From Litoditis marina (Eukaryota > Nematoda > Chromadorea > Rhabditida > Rhabditidae), in NCBI GenBank assembly GCA_964036275.1, contig OZ038434.1:34681279-34745278 (forward strand): a stretch of 64,000 nucleotides of DNA, in the 5' to 3' direction. Below the pieces are notes generated by a model. It worked only from the letters and a program-made list of their open reading frames with translations. It was not told the DNA's origin and ran no database searches. The translations under genes were made by a program, and so were the position numbers. Of the stretch, positions 1 to 12,900 are shown in pieces; the stretch's first letter is position 1, and every line of letters begins with the position of its first letter.

Positions 1-1230
<1,230 letters not shown>

Positions 1231-1812
1231 AGTAGAGATCGTTTCAGCTAAAAAACTTAATTTACAATTTTTATAAATAAACGACGGGAATTAGGCAACA
1301 TTGCTAGTTGTCAGAGAGCTGTTGAAAGATGTGTTGTTTCTTGTCTGACCCTGCCATGATTGATCGTTCTCTGTGCTGAGTGATTGGTCAAATTAGCATA
1401 GCGGCTGTGAGGCTTTTTTTCATTTTCAAGTTTTGGATAAGGTTTTTAATTGTTTTGGGTTTTCTGCTGTTCAGAACCATTCGTTTTTTCCGTAGCCATT
1501 TTTCAAATTTTTTTATAGAAAGCTTAATAGTTCTATTCTGCGAAAGTGGGAAAGTGGAAAAGTGGAAATAGCTTAAGTGAGAGGGAGAAAGAGAGAAAAA
1601 GATAAAAGAGAGAAAGAGAGAAAGAGAGAGCACGAGAAAATAATTTTTATTGCAAATTTCGTGAAATTCGTGAAACGAGAAATGGCCTAATAGCAGAGAA
1701 ATGAGCTCATTGAGCCGGCCTACTTGACTCGAAATGAAAATGCCATCCCGGCTGAGGAATTACATTAGGGGCAGTTTATGGAGAGATGGGTATACAACAA
1801 TAAGAGAATATC

Positions 1813-1965
<153 letters not shown>

Positions 1966-3020
1966 TGCGTATACCAGACTCAGATCCAACCTGCGTGTTC
2001 TCGAACATTTGTCATAAATCTAGCGAAATAGTGCGCAATATGAGAGACGCAGACTCGAATCAAGGTGTCGGGTTATTCCAGCATACGCGCTCAGACCAAC
2101 ATACACCGTTTGACTGCTTCTCCTCGGGTTGAGAATGATCAATTGCAGAGATCAAACTACAAAAACACAAGATCACACCTACATGAACCGTTTTTCACTG
2201 CTCATTCTCAGGCGATTTTTAAAAGAATTTGGACATACTGACTGAGTGCGATTCATTCAGAACTGTAGAATGTAGGGATCAAACCTCACACAGCTATATT
2301 CATCAACTATAGTTGGGATGCCATTCATTGAGAATTATTAACTGTAGGCATCCAACCAACACCTTTTCCACAGATTTTTTCTTGAAGCCCTCTTGAAGTC
2401 GCAGACTAGTTTTCGAACACAAGTGTATATACAGATGACTAGTTGGGATGCCATTCATTGAGAATGATTAAACATGTTTTTCGGGAAACGCATCGCTCTC
2501 GTTTATTCATTGGGCTCAGGCCTCGTCTCTTTTTCATGTCAATCAGACGAGCGATGTACATGCAATGCCAAGTGGAGAGGAGTAGCTGTCACTTTCACTA
2601 CCGACGTCGGGCGGAAAATAGAATTTTGTTCGGAAAAGGGGGAGTTAAGAGTTTAGGGAATGTTGTAGTTTGATCTCTGAAACACGTTAAAACATATCAG
2701 TTTTGACCGGGAAGCAACGGGCTAAAGACTACAATTTTTCATTGTGTCCCAAAGTGTATACTTGACTCAAACGATTGGCAGAGAAATAGCTTCAAACTGA
2801 AATCACAAAGGAGAAACACTGCGCGTTTGGGGAAAAATACACACACCGTGGATTTTTGAGCAGTATTGTACATTTTACGTATGCATTCATTCACGTCGCT
2901 TCGTTACGAGGCGGTGATCATCAGACATGTCACAGATTATTGTAGTAGCAGTTTCTTCTGAGTTGATCTTGGTCTTTTCTTTATGGTAGTCTTCATGGTG
3001 GAATGCAGGAGAAGTAACCG

Positions 3021-3225
3021 CTATATAGTCGTCGCCAACGGAAAGGCGGGGGGGGACTGTATTTCTCACTTTCCGCTGTGTACGTACAGAAGTCTTCAAA
3101 TCCTAAGCTTTCCGTTTATGCGCATTAATAGCTGAGTTGTCAGCGCCCTTCTATGAATATTTTGCTCGCCGGTTCGATTCCGGCGAGAGACAGACATTTA
3201 TAAGTTTGGCACCCACTATATAGTA
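3021..3225 (+). repeat. tRNA-derived dispersed element, copy A
   Basis: Starts with TATAGTCGTCGCCAACGG and contains a short spacer, then a tRNA-like half with box-B sequence GGTTCGATTCC at about 3170, and ends in CACTATATA. Shared with copies at 4360-4555 (minus) and 11653-11853 (plus). The tRNA-like part has box-A-like and box-B-like sequence, but its acceptor arms do not pair well, so it is not a functional tRNA. It could be a SINE or a mobile element that captured a tRNA. Confidence 0.7.
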
Positions 3226-3890
3226 AGTTTGAGAAAAGAGTGAGAGAAAGATATGAAATATGGTTCATAAGAAATAATCAGGGATCGGAGAAGGAAAAAT
3301 GGAGGGGAGAAATAGACAAACATTTGTATTGTTTCAACCGAAATTAGATAAAATCAGGGATTGTACATGTTGTGGTGGTAGGATGAAACAGCGAAATTTA
3401 ATACTCAGCTGAAGGCCAGGAAGGCGAAAAACAGCGGATTTCCCACCGCCCAACACCATATCTGGTTACCAAAAAACCACTTATAGTGTAATTAAGAAGG
3501 AAGTAAAAAAATAGGGGGAGGGAGAGAAGGGAGAGAGAGATAAGGAGGAAGCGAGGTGGAATTAGCCTTCAACCTGGTTGATCTCGATACACGTAATAGT
3601 TTACGAGTTTGGACCAAAAAGAAACGAGATCAAACTATAAACAAAAGCGAACTCTGTAACGTGGATTAATACGTAACCCATTTATTGAATACTCAATTCA
3701 TCCAATATGAGGGTGAATAAAGGTTTTAACCATTTTTAAACTCTGGTTGTCTTCGACTCGCAAACTCTGTTTAGCTGTGTTCGTAGTTTGAACCCTATAC
3801 GCTCTGATTCAAAAGCGATAGTTTCGCAGTGTGTGAACTGATCAGAGTAGAATTTAAGTGTGGCCGTACGTTTCAGATTCGTGTTTGATG

Positions 3891-4125
3891 TATAGTTCCG
3901 ATCATTCCTACTGAGACTTGGCAGCCTGCCAGTGAATTTTCCAAGCTACTTTTGATCACTTTGGATTTTCAAAAGCCTGAAAATCTCAGTTAGGCGCTTG
4001 TCCAGTTCCATAAGAACACTTGAATGAAAAATGTCTCCAGAATACTCATATCCCCTCTAAGAAATAGTCATTCGAAAATTTTGGCACGATACCGAAGGGC
4101 CTCAGTGGGAATGAAACGAACTATA
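3891..4125. repeat. TIR element M4, copy 1
   Basis: The ends read TATAGTTCCGATCATTCC and, inverted, GGGAATGAAACGAACTATA, with ACTGAGAC/TCTCAGT-like inner arms. About 235 bp with no coding capacity. A second copy lies at 9237-9472. Confidence 0.65.
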
Positions 4126-4359
4126 CACATGTCTTCAAAGGGAGCAGTATACTGCAAACTACAGATAAATTAATCGATTTAAGAATTAAAAAAAACACCA
4201 ATTTTCAATTTTTCAAGTCATCATTGGTTCCTGAATACTGTTGTGGCAACCATTTTCTTATTCGTTTTAGTGTACATTTGTACATGCGATTTCATTGGGA
4301 TAGTGTAGTTCTTGCCGCTGCTTCTCGTTCGTGCTTCTCGTTCGTGACAGTCGACTGTA

Positions 4360-4555
4360 AATATAGTGAGTGCCAAATTTATAAATTTCTGTCTTTCACC
4401 GGAATCGAACCTGCAAGCAAAAGTTTCGAAGCAGAGCGCTAACCACTGCGCTATTAGAACACATAACAGGCAAGCTTCATAATCGAAGACATGTGTGCGT
4501 ACACATCGGAAAGCGAGATATACAGTACCATTCCGCCTTTCCGTTGGCAACGACT
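4360..4555 (-). repeat. tRNA-derived dispersed element, copy B
   Basis: Minus-strand copy of the same family. The complement of the box-B-like element (GGAATCGAACC) lies near 4402 and of the box-A-like part (CCACTGCGCTATTAGA) near 4443. The opposite end reads CGCCTTTCCGTTGGC. Confidence 0.7.
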
Positions 4556-5510
4556 ATAACTGCTCTTTGTAAGCAGATCGACCCACAACTCAGTGTTGGT
4601 CATCCGCAACTCTGTTTACATCAATATAAACTTGAAACTCGTATTTACTTCGTATTCATGAATTGAATGTGACAAAAACTATTCCTTTAGTTCATTTTTC
4701 AGCCTCTCTTTTCTTTGATTTTTTGAACTTGTAGCTTGATCCAGAGGAGTTTTAAGCCAAAAACGTATTGAAGTTTGGTGTGATGTTTCAATCAATGTGA
4801 CCTTGAAATGTACATCTTGTATTCATGATTGAATGTAGCAGCTATGAATCACAATGCCCGCAAGCCGGACATTTTCCCTATTGTACAATTGTAATCAAGA
4901 CGCCCACAGTTTTATAATTTGGATGAAACATTAGGCTGAACTAGAAGATATTGCTTATGTTTCAGCACCTCGTTGTTGAATAGTTTTTGAAAGACGAGGT
5001 ATCATTCGACAGTTCATGAAAAGTTGGTCCAGAATTTGATTCACTATTTATTGGGTTCATTACATCCCCAGGTAATAAAGTGCTCATGTTTACAAATTTG
5101 TGATTGATATTCAATTTGATACGGCGTTTCTTTTAAATTCTTCACCGTTTCTTTTTGATAGTTTTCGAAAGATGTGGTCCGCTTGAGGTCAAAAGTCTCG
5201 CCGCGTTTGCGTATTTGCTCAACATTGTATACAATCTACCTCGAATCTATTGATTTTTGAAGCTTTGTCTCTGTTGTGTATTGATTTTGTTGGAAAAAGA
5301 TGGTGACGTACAGCATGGTAGATCAAGAGATGTATTTTGAACATCAAAATACGACTTTAAAATGCGCGATTCTTTACTGTATGTTCCTTGTCCCACTATC
5401 TTCTTTGTTCAGTACATTGTACTTCTAAAATAATAACTTTTTAAAACACAATTGGTTTCTTTGTCGAACACTTTTTCTCAAAATTAAAAGTAAATATCGA
5501 TTTTTCCAGA

Positions 5511-8500
5511 ATGGATTACGTTCCCACAGTACTCAGTGGCCGGGAAGTGAACTGGTGTCCAGACAATGGAGGTGAGAAAACTTATTCTATAGGAAATGAC
5601 AATATCCAAATTGTAGTTTGATCCCAATACAATACACACCATAGTTTTCGAACCTTGACCGAGAAGTAAGGAGTTCAAAATACAAACAAAGCGGGACAGA
5701 GCAACATACACCGTCTCTGAAAAATCGTTGCAACTTAAAATACCGAGACCAGCCAGATGTCGCCTGTACTGTTTGAAATTCATAAGGAGATACAGGCTAA
5801 TTCGACACCAGTATTTAAGCCTGCATCTTCTCCGGTATTTTAAGCTGCCAGCGTTTTCACAGATATAGGCCTGCTTTCTCAACTATTTCTGAGAAATGCC
5901 AAATGCATTGTAATTGACGTTTCTCGAAAAGTTTACACTGTAATGTGCTAACTAGTTGGCTTGTGAAAATACTGTACATGAAAGGTGAAAGCTAGAATAA
6001 AATGATTGTAGAAACGCTAATTTATCTAGATCACATCTTGACATCAAATTATACTTGCCCTATAATACTTAACGGAATGTTCTCTGCCTAGAGAATATAG
6101 AGAAAATATAGCACAATTTTCTTTTTGGTTGAAATGTAATATATAACTTCATTAAGAAAGTTAATTATTCTTTCATTTTCAAAAAATACCAACTCAAATA
6201 GTTGTTTATCTACAACAAAAATCTCGTTTCCGTTGCTTCCTAGTATCAGCTGGCGCCTACTCTGCGTCTCCTCCGCCCGCACGCTCTCTCACAAACGCTC
6301 TAACCCCCGCCGACAAACGAGAAACCCGTACTAGATACGGCGCAACGCGGGACGCAGCCGCTCGCCTAGATTGAAATTTTGTCTTCAGTCAGGATAATTC
6401 TGATTTGATAATCTGGTCGTGATGAGTTCGGGCAATGATTCTAAGTGAATTAGATTGCGCGGCGGCTTGGGACCGCAACTCTCGAGTTTAGCCATTTTTG
6501 AACCAGGTTTTAAAACCATTTAAATATACAAATTAATTCGTTTTTTATACGTACTACCTGAAAAGAAGTAGAACTACTTATTGAGAAATACATGGAGACA
6601 TCAAAACAATCTGAATAGACGTGAAACGTGGAACCAGACTAAAAGAAGAAAACTACTACGCTCTTGTGTTGTTACCTTTGGTTCCCTCACTCTGCTTCTA
6701 GTGAAAAACCATTGTCAGCAACATAATAACAAACACTATTTACATAATCTGAGTTCACGTTGGTTGATAGATACAAAAACTGATAAAAAAATTTCGCGTT
6801 TGTTCCGATGTTTCGAATGATTTCTAGTGCAAAGATGTGACATCTTCGTTGTGGTGTGATCTCAGTATATGTCCTAATTCAAAGATTTCGGCCAAAATCA
6901 ACGGGATCAAACTACAAACACATTGGACTAGTGCAACAGAAGCCGTATTGCCCTGATTTGGGAACAGAAAACTCTACTCTACGGTTTATAGTGTAATTTG
7001 TGTGTAATTCAATGAATTATGTAAAACACGGTTGCCGTAAAAGATTGTCATCATCATAATTATCATTACTAAATTTATTATATGTGACGTTTCAGGGCAT
7101 CTACCGTATTGTCCATCTCCCTCGGACCCGGATGAGTACACATATTGCTGCAACATTTACTATCTAGGAGAAGACAAGTTAGTAGAAACAATAATAATAT
7201 AGTAATAATGATAATAATATAACGTTTATTGCGCATAGGTTATTAAACAAAAATAGTCAGAATTGAATTACATTAGTGAATAAACACACCAATTTTGGGG
7301 TTCATGCAGAACACATATCGTTAGGTAGACAGTAAGTTTTATTAACACTATCCCATTCCCCAGTTACAAAACATGTAGTTTCAAACACAATTGAATAATT
7401 TTTCATCCTAATTACCTTTCCATGGAAGTCAGCATTATATACACTTTTCCTTTAACGTTTCACATTATATTTCAATTCTGATGTTGCTAAAACCACAGTA
7501 ACGCTACAGATAATCGATTCATTCGTGGACTTCCAGCTAGAGTCTCATATCAAACAATAAACGGAGAGATATATTGCTTCTGTGTATTTTCCTGAAGTGA
7601 CCCTATTATAACGCTTCCGTTTCAGGCCGTCCTGTTGTAGATTTCCAATACAAACAGGCCTCTTCATCGCCCTATGTGTTTCCATTGTTCCACTCTTCCT
7701 ACGTAAGTTTTCGTTACCATTTTGTATTTTTTTTGTACAAAACATATCAGATACATCGTTCTTGTAGTTTGATCCCGACCCACACCACAATCAACGCATC
7801 TCCACCAGAAAGCAACGGTATCAAACTACTAACCCCGCGGACTAGGGCCCAATTCAGTTGTTTTTGAGAGAGAATCCACATCGTTATGTGACATATCTGT
7901 TTTCACATTACACCAGGACCAAATTACAATGACATAAAAATCGGGCAAAATACACCGTATAGGCTTGCTTTATAATTGACGATAGTTTCCTCACCACGGC
8001 GTTTTCCGCCGCCACATTAGAGTTGGCCGGGACCGCGATCGTTCATTCGACCGCAACGCGACACGCGAACGCGTGATTCACGTGCCAATTATGGGTTTAA
8101 GTGCCAAGAAATGATTACGATGAAATAGGAAGTCCGGGCAGTGTGCAGCATGTGCATACTCACGGGAGAGCGCGGGTTCTCGCCACGACAGTTTTTCGGT
8201 TGTGCACCTGCTGCATACTACTCGCAAAAAACAGGTTGTCCGAAAATGCTGTGTCACGCGCATCACGACACATATCTGTTTTTCACGTTTCACGCTATTA
8301 TGAATTAGAAATTGTACACTGAATATAAAAAGCGAAGTTATGAATTTGAAAGCGTAAACTGCGTTTTCAGTGTATGTATTTTTCACGTCACACGCGATTA
8401 TAACGTTGAAAGTTTGCATTTTCAGTGCTCATATTTCTGTATTGCTGGTGTTGTTCATCAAGTCGTTGGAACAGATCAAGAGAAGCAAACTCAGAAGGTT

Positions 8501-8535
8501 ATTCATCAGCAAGAAGTGTCACATGGAGAAAATAA
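5511..8535 (+). CDS. Small Cys-rich single-pass membrane protein (4 exons)
   Basis: Exons are 5511-5571, 7096-7177, 7626-7702 and 8426-8535, with intron phases 1, 2 and 1 that all match. The ATG lies two bases behind a TTTTTCCAG acceptor, suggesting trans-splicing, and an AATAAA follows at 8579-8584. The product is about 109 residues. The N-terminal half holds CPDNGG, YCPSPSD, YCCNIYY and PSCC clusters, then one hydrophobic helix (GLFIALCVSIVPLFLLLIF, about residues 58-77), then CWCC and a short Ser/Arg-rich tail. There is no clear signal peptide. The paired-Cys ectodomain plus one helix resembles small nematode-specific membrane families of unknown function; DUF2650-type proteins are a guess. 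No function can be assigned. Introns hold M3 and M10 elements. Confidence 0.8.
5718..5859. repeat. TIR element M10, copy 1
   Basis: A 142-bp element with imperfect inverted ends of the type TGAAAA-CG-TG-CTTAAAATACCG. The interior AAGGAGATACAGGCTAA and AGCCTGCATCTTCTCC is also inverted. It lies in intron 1 of the Cys-rich membrane gene. Confidence 0.75.
7764..7829. repeat. Short palindromic repeat M3, best copy
   Basis: A 66-bp element bounded by GTAGTTTGATCCC and the inverted GGTATCAAACTAC. Diverged copies lie at about 2664-2732, 3577-3646, 5616-5687, 6852-6926 and 9590-9652. All are in the left 10 kb, several in introns of the single-pass membrane gene. This is a MITE-like family with no coding capacity. 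Confidence 0.7.
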
Positions 8536-8578
8536 TCAAATCAACAACATATTTCGAAATATAATAAAAACATTTTCA

Positions 8579-8584
8579 AATAAA
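8579..8584 (+). terminator. Polyadenylation signal AATAAA
   Basis: AATAAA 44 bp after the stop codon of the Cys-rich membrane gene. Confidence 0.6.
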
Positions 8585-8589
8585 CATGC

Positions 8590-9940
8590 ATAATAATAAT
8601 GATCTTGCGACTGGAGAAGTTTTCATCGCCTCACTCATTGTTATTAATATGGAGAACATTTAGGTTTTTCTTTACTGTTTTCTTGAAACGCGATAGCAAT
8701 CTATGACTGAATAGGGCATATTTCGAAGTTCGAAAACACCATCGAAGGCACTTTGCAGTACATTTTCAGTAAGAAGCGGCGATTTGTTTTGAGAAAGAAC
8801 ACGATTCGTCAAGAAATAGAACTTTTCAATCCGACCAAAATATGTACGTGTGGGATAGAAGCTTTTAACTGGGAGCATTGTCAAACCACTGCATGGTTTT
8901 GTAAAGAACTCGTGATCATTACAAGGTAAACACAAAAGTAGAAATAGACGTGTTGCTCTTCAGAGCGTCGGATTCTATGCTTCCCTATATTATGTAAAGT
9001 AAAGATACAAAACTGCCTGATAAAAGTGTCACGCACGACGAATAACACGTGAAATGTCTTGGCACTGCTCATGAAAACTGTACACGTTTCAAACACTTGA
9101 CGGGGGAATGGTGCTGCTTCTCGAGATACTTTTCGCCATCGAGTGACCTATTCTTCGTCTGAAATTGAACTTTTATCAGTTTTAATTTCGCAGGGAAACG
9201 ATAAAACCAATATTGCAGTTTTTTTCCACTCGCATATATAGCTCCAGTCATCCTACTGAGACCTCGGCAACGTGCCAACAAAACGTCCAGGCGGTGTTTC
9301 ACAATATTCATGTAATCCAAAACACTAACAATTTTTCTGAGCGGCAGTTATCCTTGGTTTCAGTACGTAGGTAAAACATCTTAGGATGAAACTTGTTAGT
9401 TCCATAGAATAGATTTGTTTGAATTTTCATTGCCACGCTGCCAAAGTCTCAGTGGGAATGCCGAGAACTATAGGTTCTATTATGTTTCCTGGGCGTGTTT
9501 CGTTACAGAACGTATCAATAGAGAATCAAAAATATAGTCCACGAAAACGTAGTTTAATTGCATATAAGGAGAGATGAAATATTTGTTGTCGTTCGATTTC
9601 CAGACACGAACTCACGAATGTTGACCAAAACCAACGAGATCGAACTACATATAGTCTGTTTCACCAATCGATGTACTCCTACAGTAATCCGTCAATTATT
9701 CAAGGGGGTGTTTTCAAATGAAAAAGTCTTTACTTTGGTTTCAAATTTTTAGAGTTAGTAGTTGTAAACATGCATAAGACACTATGAACATTTTGAGGTG
9801 TTCTGAATACGCTAATATAGTGAACTTTGACCTGGAAGTGTTAGCAGATTACTGTAGAGGGTTATAAGTGGGTGGAACAAACTATACCCCATATTCTCAG
9901 AATAAGCGTTGTTGCAAAACAGTTAATCACTGTTTATACA
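8590..9940. other. Intergenic stretch between convergent genes
   Basis: Lies between the 3' ends of the + strand single-pass gene and the - strand four-helix gene. It contains one M4 copy (9237-9472) and one diverged M3 copy (9590-9652). I found no supported exon. Confidence 0.5.
9237..9472. repeat. TIR element M4, copy 2
   Basis: Same arms as copy 1: TATAGCTCC...CCTACTGAGAC at the left and GTCTCAGTGGGAATG...AACTATA at the right. About 236 bp. Confidence 0.65.
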
Positions 9941-9949
9941 GCGTGGCTG

Positions 9950-12900
9950 TCATATATATTGATTTTTCCTTTTGTCGTCTGACGTCTCTTCAGGGCACAC
10001 TATATCTCTAGATTTGTTGCAATACAGTTTCGACCAAACGTGAATTTGTAATTAACACAGCGCGTTCCGAGCTGGCTCGTTTTGAAAAGTGCTTGCTATA
10101 CCATTGATTTCTGATGTTTTTTTTTCGTGATCTATGAAGTTGCAAACGTAATTGAGTGGTTCGCTTCGGAAATGAACCTTTCTAATAAAACTTGATGAGA
10201 TAAATCAGTGAATCACAAACCTGTAGATGTTTTCCTTCTCTGTTCTTTTGTATCCTTTGTAGAGAATATGTGACACCTTCGCTGTGATCAAAAACAGGAA
10301 AAATAGGGCGATGCCGGCGAATATGAAAAACTCACTGTTTGATAGTCGCTCTGGAAACAGAAGAGTTAAAGTCAAAATGACTGTAGAAATTTTTTAAAAA
10401 TCTGGAAAAGTGCAACGTTTTATGGGCGATTCCAGTGAAATAGTATTTCATGGTCGGAACTATGGTCGTTGAAGTCGAACTAAGAAAATCGACTCGACTC
10501 GATAACTCGGGTCTTGCCCAAACTCAAAAACTCGAAAAAGAATGATTGCAGTGACCGTGTTCACAAAGCTCAGATAGCCGGGTAAGCTATTTGAGCCACA
10601 TTTCAATGACCAAATTAAAATTCAGCTCACGATTTCTCAGACATTCTGTCGGTAGTACCGCGGGACAATAGCCAAAATCGGTACTAGCGCGCGACAATAC
10701 CGGTACTACCGCAGCAGAATAACTGGCCGGGGCAGGGGCCCTGTGAGCGGTACTACCGCCGGATAATATGTTATTGATTGATAATTGTTTTCGAACCGCC
10801 CTCCACTTCTCGTCTGCGCAACCGCTCGTCGGTCGGCTGTTCTCTTTATATATTTTTTCTTATTTTGCAACTGGTAACTTCTAACTTCAATTAAAATAAA
10901 TAGATTAGTTTAGAATGTTATTCTTATGTGCTTGGTTGTAGGTAGAAGTCAGTTTTATTTGGTTTGAATTTCGTACTTTTAGAGCTATTTCTAAAATTTT
11001 CAAACTAATATGTAACATATTGAAAGTGGAATCCCAGTCTTTTTAACTAGTAGTAAATTTGATTGTTTCATGCCAATTTTCGGACAAATTTGATTGTTTC
11101 ATGCCAATTTTCGGACAGTCATTTTCGGACTTACACGTAAATTATATTTTCGTAAGAATTTCCGTTTTGTTAGTTGTTATGTTGTATGAAAGTGTTTTTC
11201 AAATCAGTAAATTTCAGATCAGTATCCATGGATTCATGGTTATCAATATCATCTTGCAGTTCATCTTGCAGGGGAAAGCTTTGAGGTATGTGGTTAAAGT
11301 ATCAGTGAAACTGTCTTTTATCTCCTTCGAAACTGTCTAAGAGAGATTCAGAGAAAAACTTTTGTCCAATTAGATCATAAATGCTATTCCAACACCATTT
11401 TCTACTGGATAGTGTCATCAAGATTCATAAGAGTTTTGCTATGTGAGTGTGAGAATATTCTAGAAAAGTATCAGGTGTATGAGGTATTTTGGAGAGCTAC
11501 ATATGGGTAAAAAAGAGTATGATCGGTAGTGTGAACAATATTCCTATTTTTCCAGATGATGCATGTCTCGATCTTGAGCTGGAAACTGTACACACGAGCT
11601 GGAGGGAAGATACAGTGGACCAAAGAAGTCTGCTACAGTTACTCGGTCATCATTAATATAGTAGTCGCCAACGGAAAGGCGAGAGGGTACTGTATATCTT
11701 ACTTTTCGCTGTGTACGCGGACATATCTTTGATTCCAAAGCTTGCCGGTTATGTGCTCTAATAGCGCAGTGGTTACCGCCCTGCTACCAAACTTTTGCTC
11801 GTAGGTTCGATTCCAGCGAGAGACAAAAATTTATATATTTGCCACTCACTATACTAGTGCAGCACATAGTCGACAAAACATTTATCGGTATGGTGTTACT
11901 ACAAACATTTTTGTGGATGCTCTTATACTGTGCGACTGTTTTTATACCAGTTTTGTCACTGTTCTACTTTTTCTGTATATTCTAGTCATTTTGTAAAAGT
12001 CCCCCCCCCCTCCACAAAATAATGGACTTATTTCGCTTGATTTAGTCTTGTTATGAATTCTTTAATGAGTCACAATCGAGATATTTCGTTAATTATCGTA
12101 TTTAACTAACTGAAATAACTTGTTTTCTCGGTCTATGTAGTATGAATTGATCATCTGTCAACATTTTACTTAAGTTTTTCCGTGAGACTTAAGTTTGTCT
12201 ATACTTTCTCGAGTTTTTTCCCAATCGATACAGTACACATTTTTTGCGTTGTTTATAATAGTTCGTTTGTGGAAATTTTAACTTGCGAATAAATATTATT
12301 GATTTTCAATGTTCTTCTTAAATGAAAATAAGTGTGGTAAATTATTTCTGGTAGCGGGTAGTTTTTTGGGGGCCTGTATTCCAAAAAGCGGTACTACCGC
12401 CCGATAAAAGCGGTAGTTGCGCCCGAGAATACCGGTACTACCGCCGTGTATCGGCGGTCGTCCCGCTATTGTCTGGCGCAAGTACCGGTATTCTCCGGCG
12501 GTAGTTGCGGAATAATGTCTATGTTATTGATTATATTTTCTGGTGATTACGCGCAGATTTGCTAGTTTTACATATAAGAAAAATGAATTTCAAAATAAGT
12601 GAGTGAGTGGTTTGTGGTACACTATTTGAATTTTGCTCAATTAGCTTACCCGGCTATTCGAGATTGAAAAATACGGCCACACTCTGAAAAACCGTTGCAA
12701 CTTAAAATACCGGACTCGCGCTTTTGCAACTTAAAATACCGGGGTCATCCAGAAGTTGCCTGTACTGTTTAAAATTCATAAGGAGATGCAGGCTAAACCT
12801 ACATCAGTATTTAAGCCTGCATCTTCTCCGGTATTTTAAGCTGCCAGCGTTTTCATAGCAGAAACGTCACTTACCTACGGGACTTTTATAGTGAACGAGA

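Larger units (their letters stand above)
10571..12660. mobile_element. 2.1-kb TIR-bounded block with GC-rich inner arms
   Basis: The outer ends are inverted copies of ATAGCCGGGTAAGCTA (left about 10574-10589, right about 12641-12656), followed inside by TTGAGC and ATTCAA matches. A second pair of GC-rich arms built from GGTACTACCGC and GCGGTAGT units lies at about 10650-10765 and 12385-12515. I see no transposase, and a tRNA-derived repeat is nested inside. Probably a nonautonomous foldback-type transposon or two stacked elements, in an intron of the four-helix gene. Confidence 0.6.

Noticed and set aside
11760..11830. Functional tRNA gene.
   Set aside because: A- and B-box-like sequences are present, but the acceptor stem does not pair and the sequence is shared by dispersed copies.
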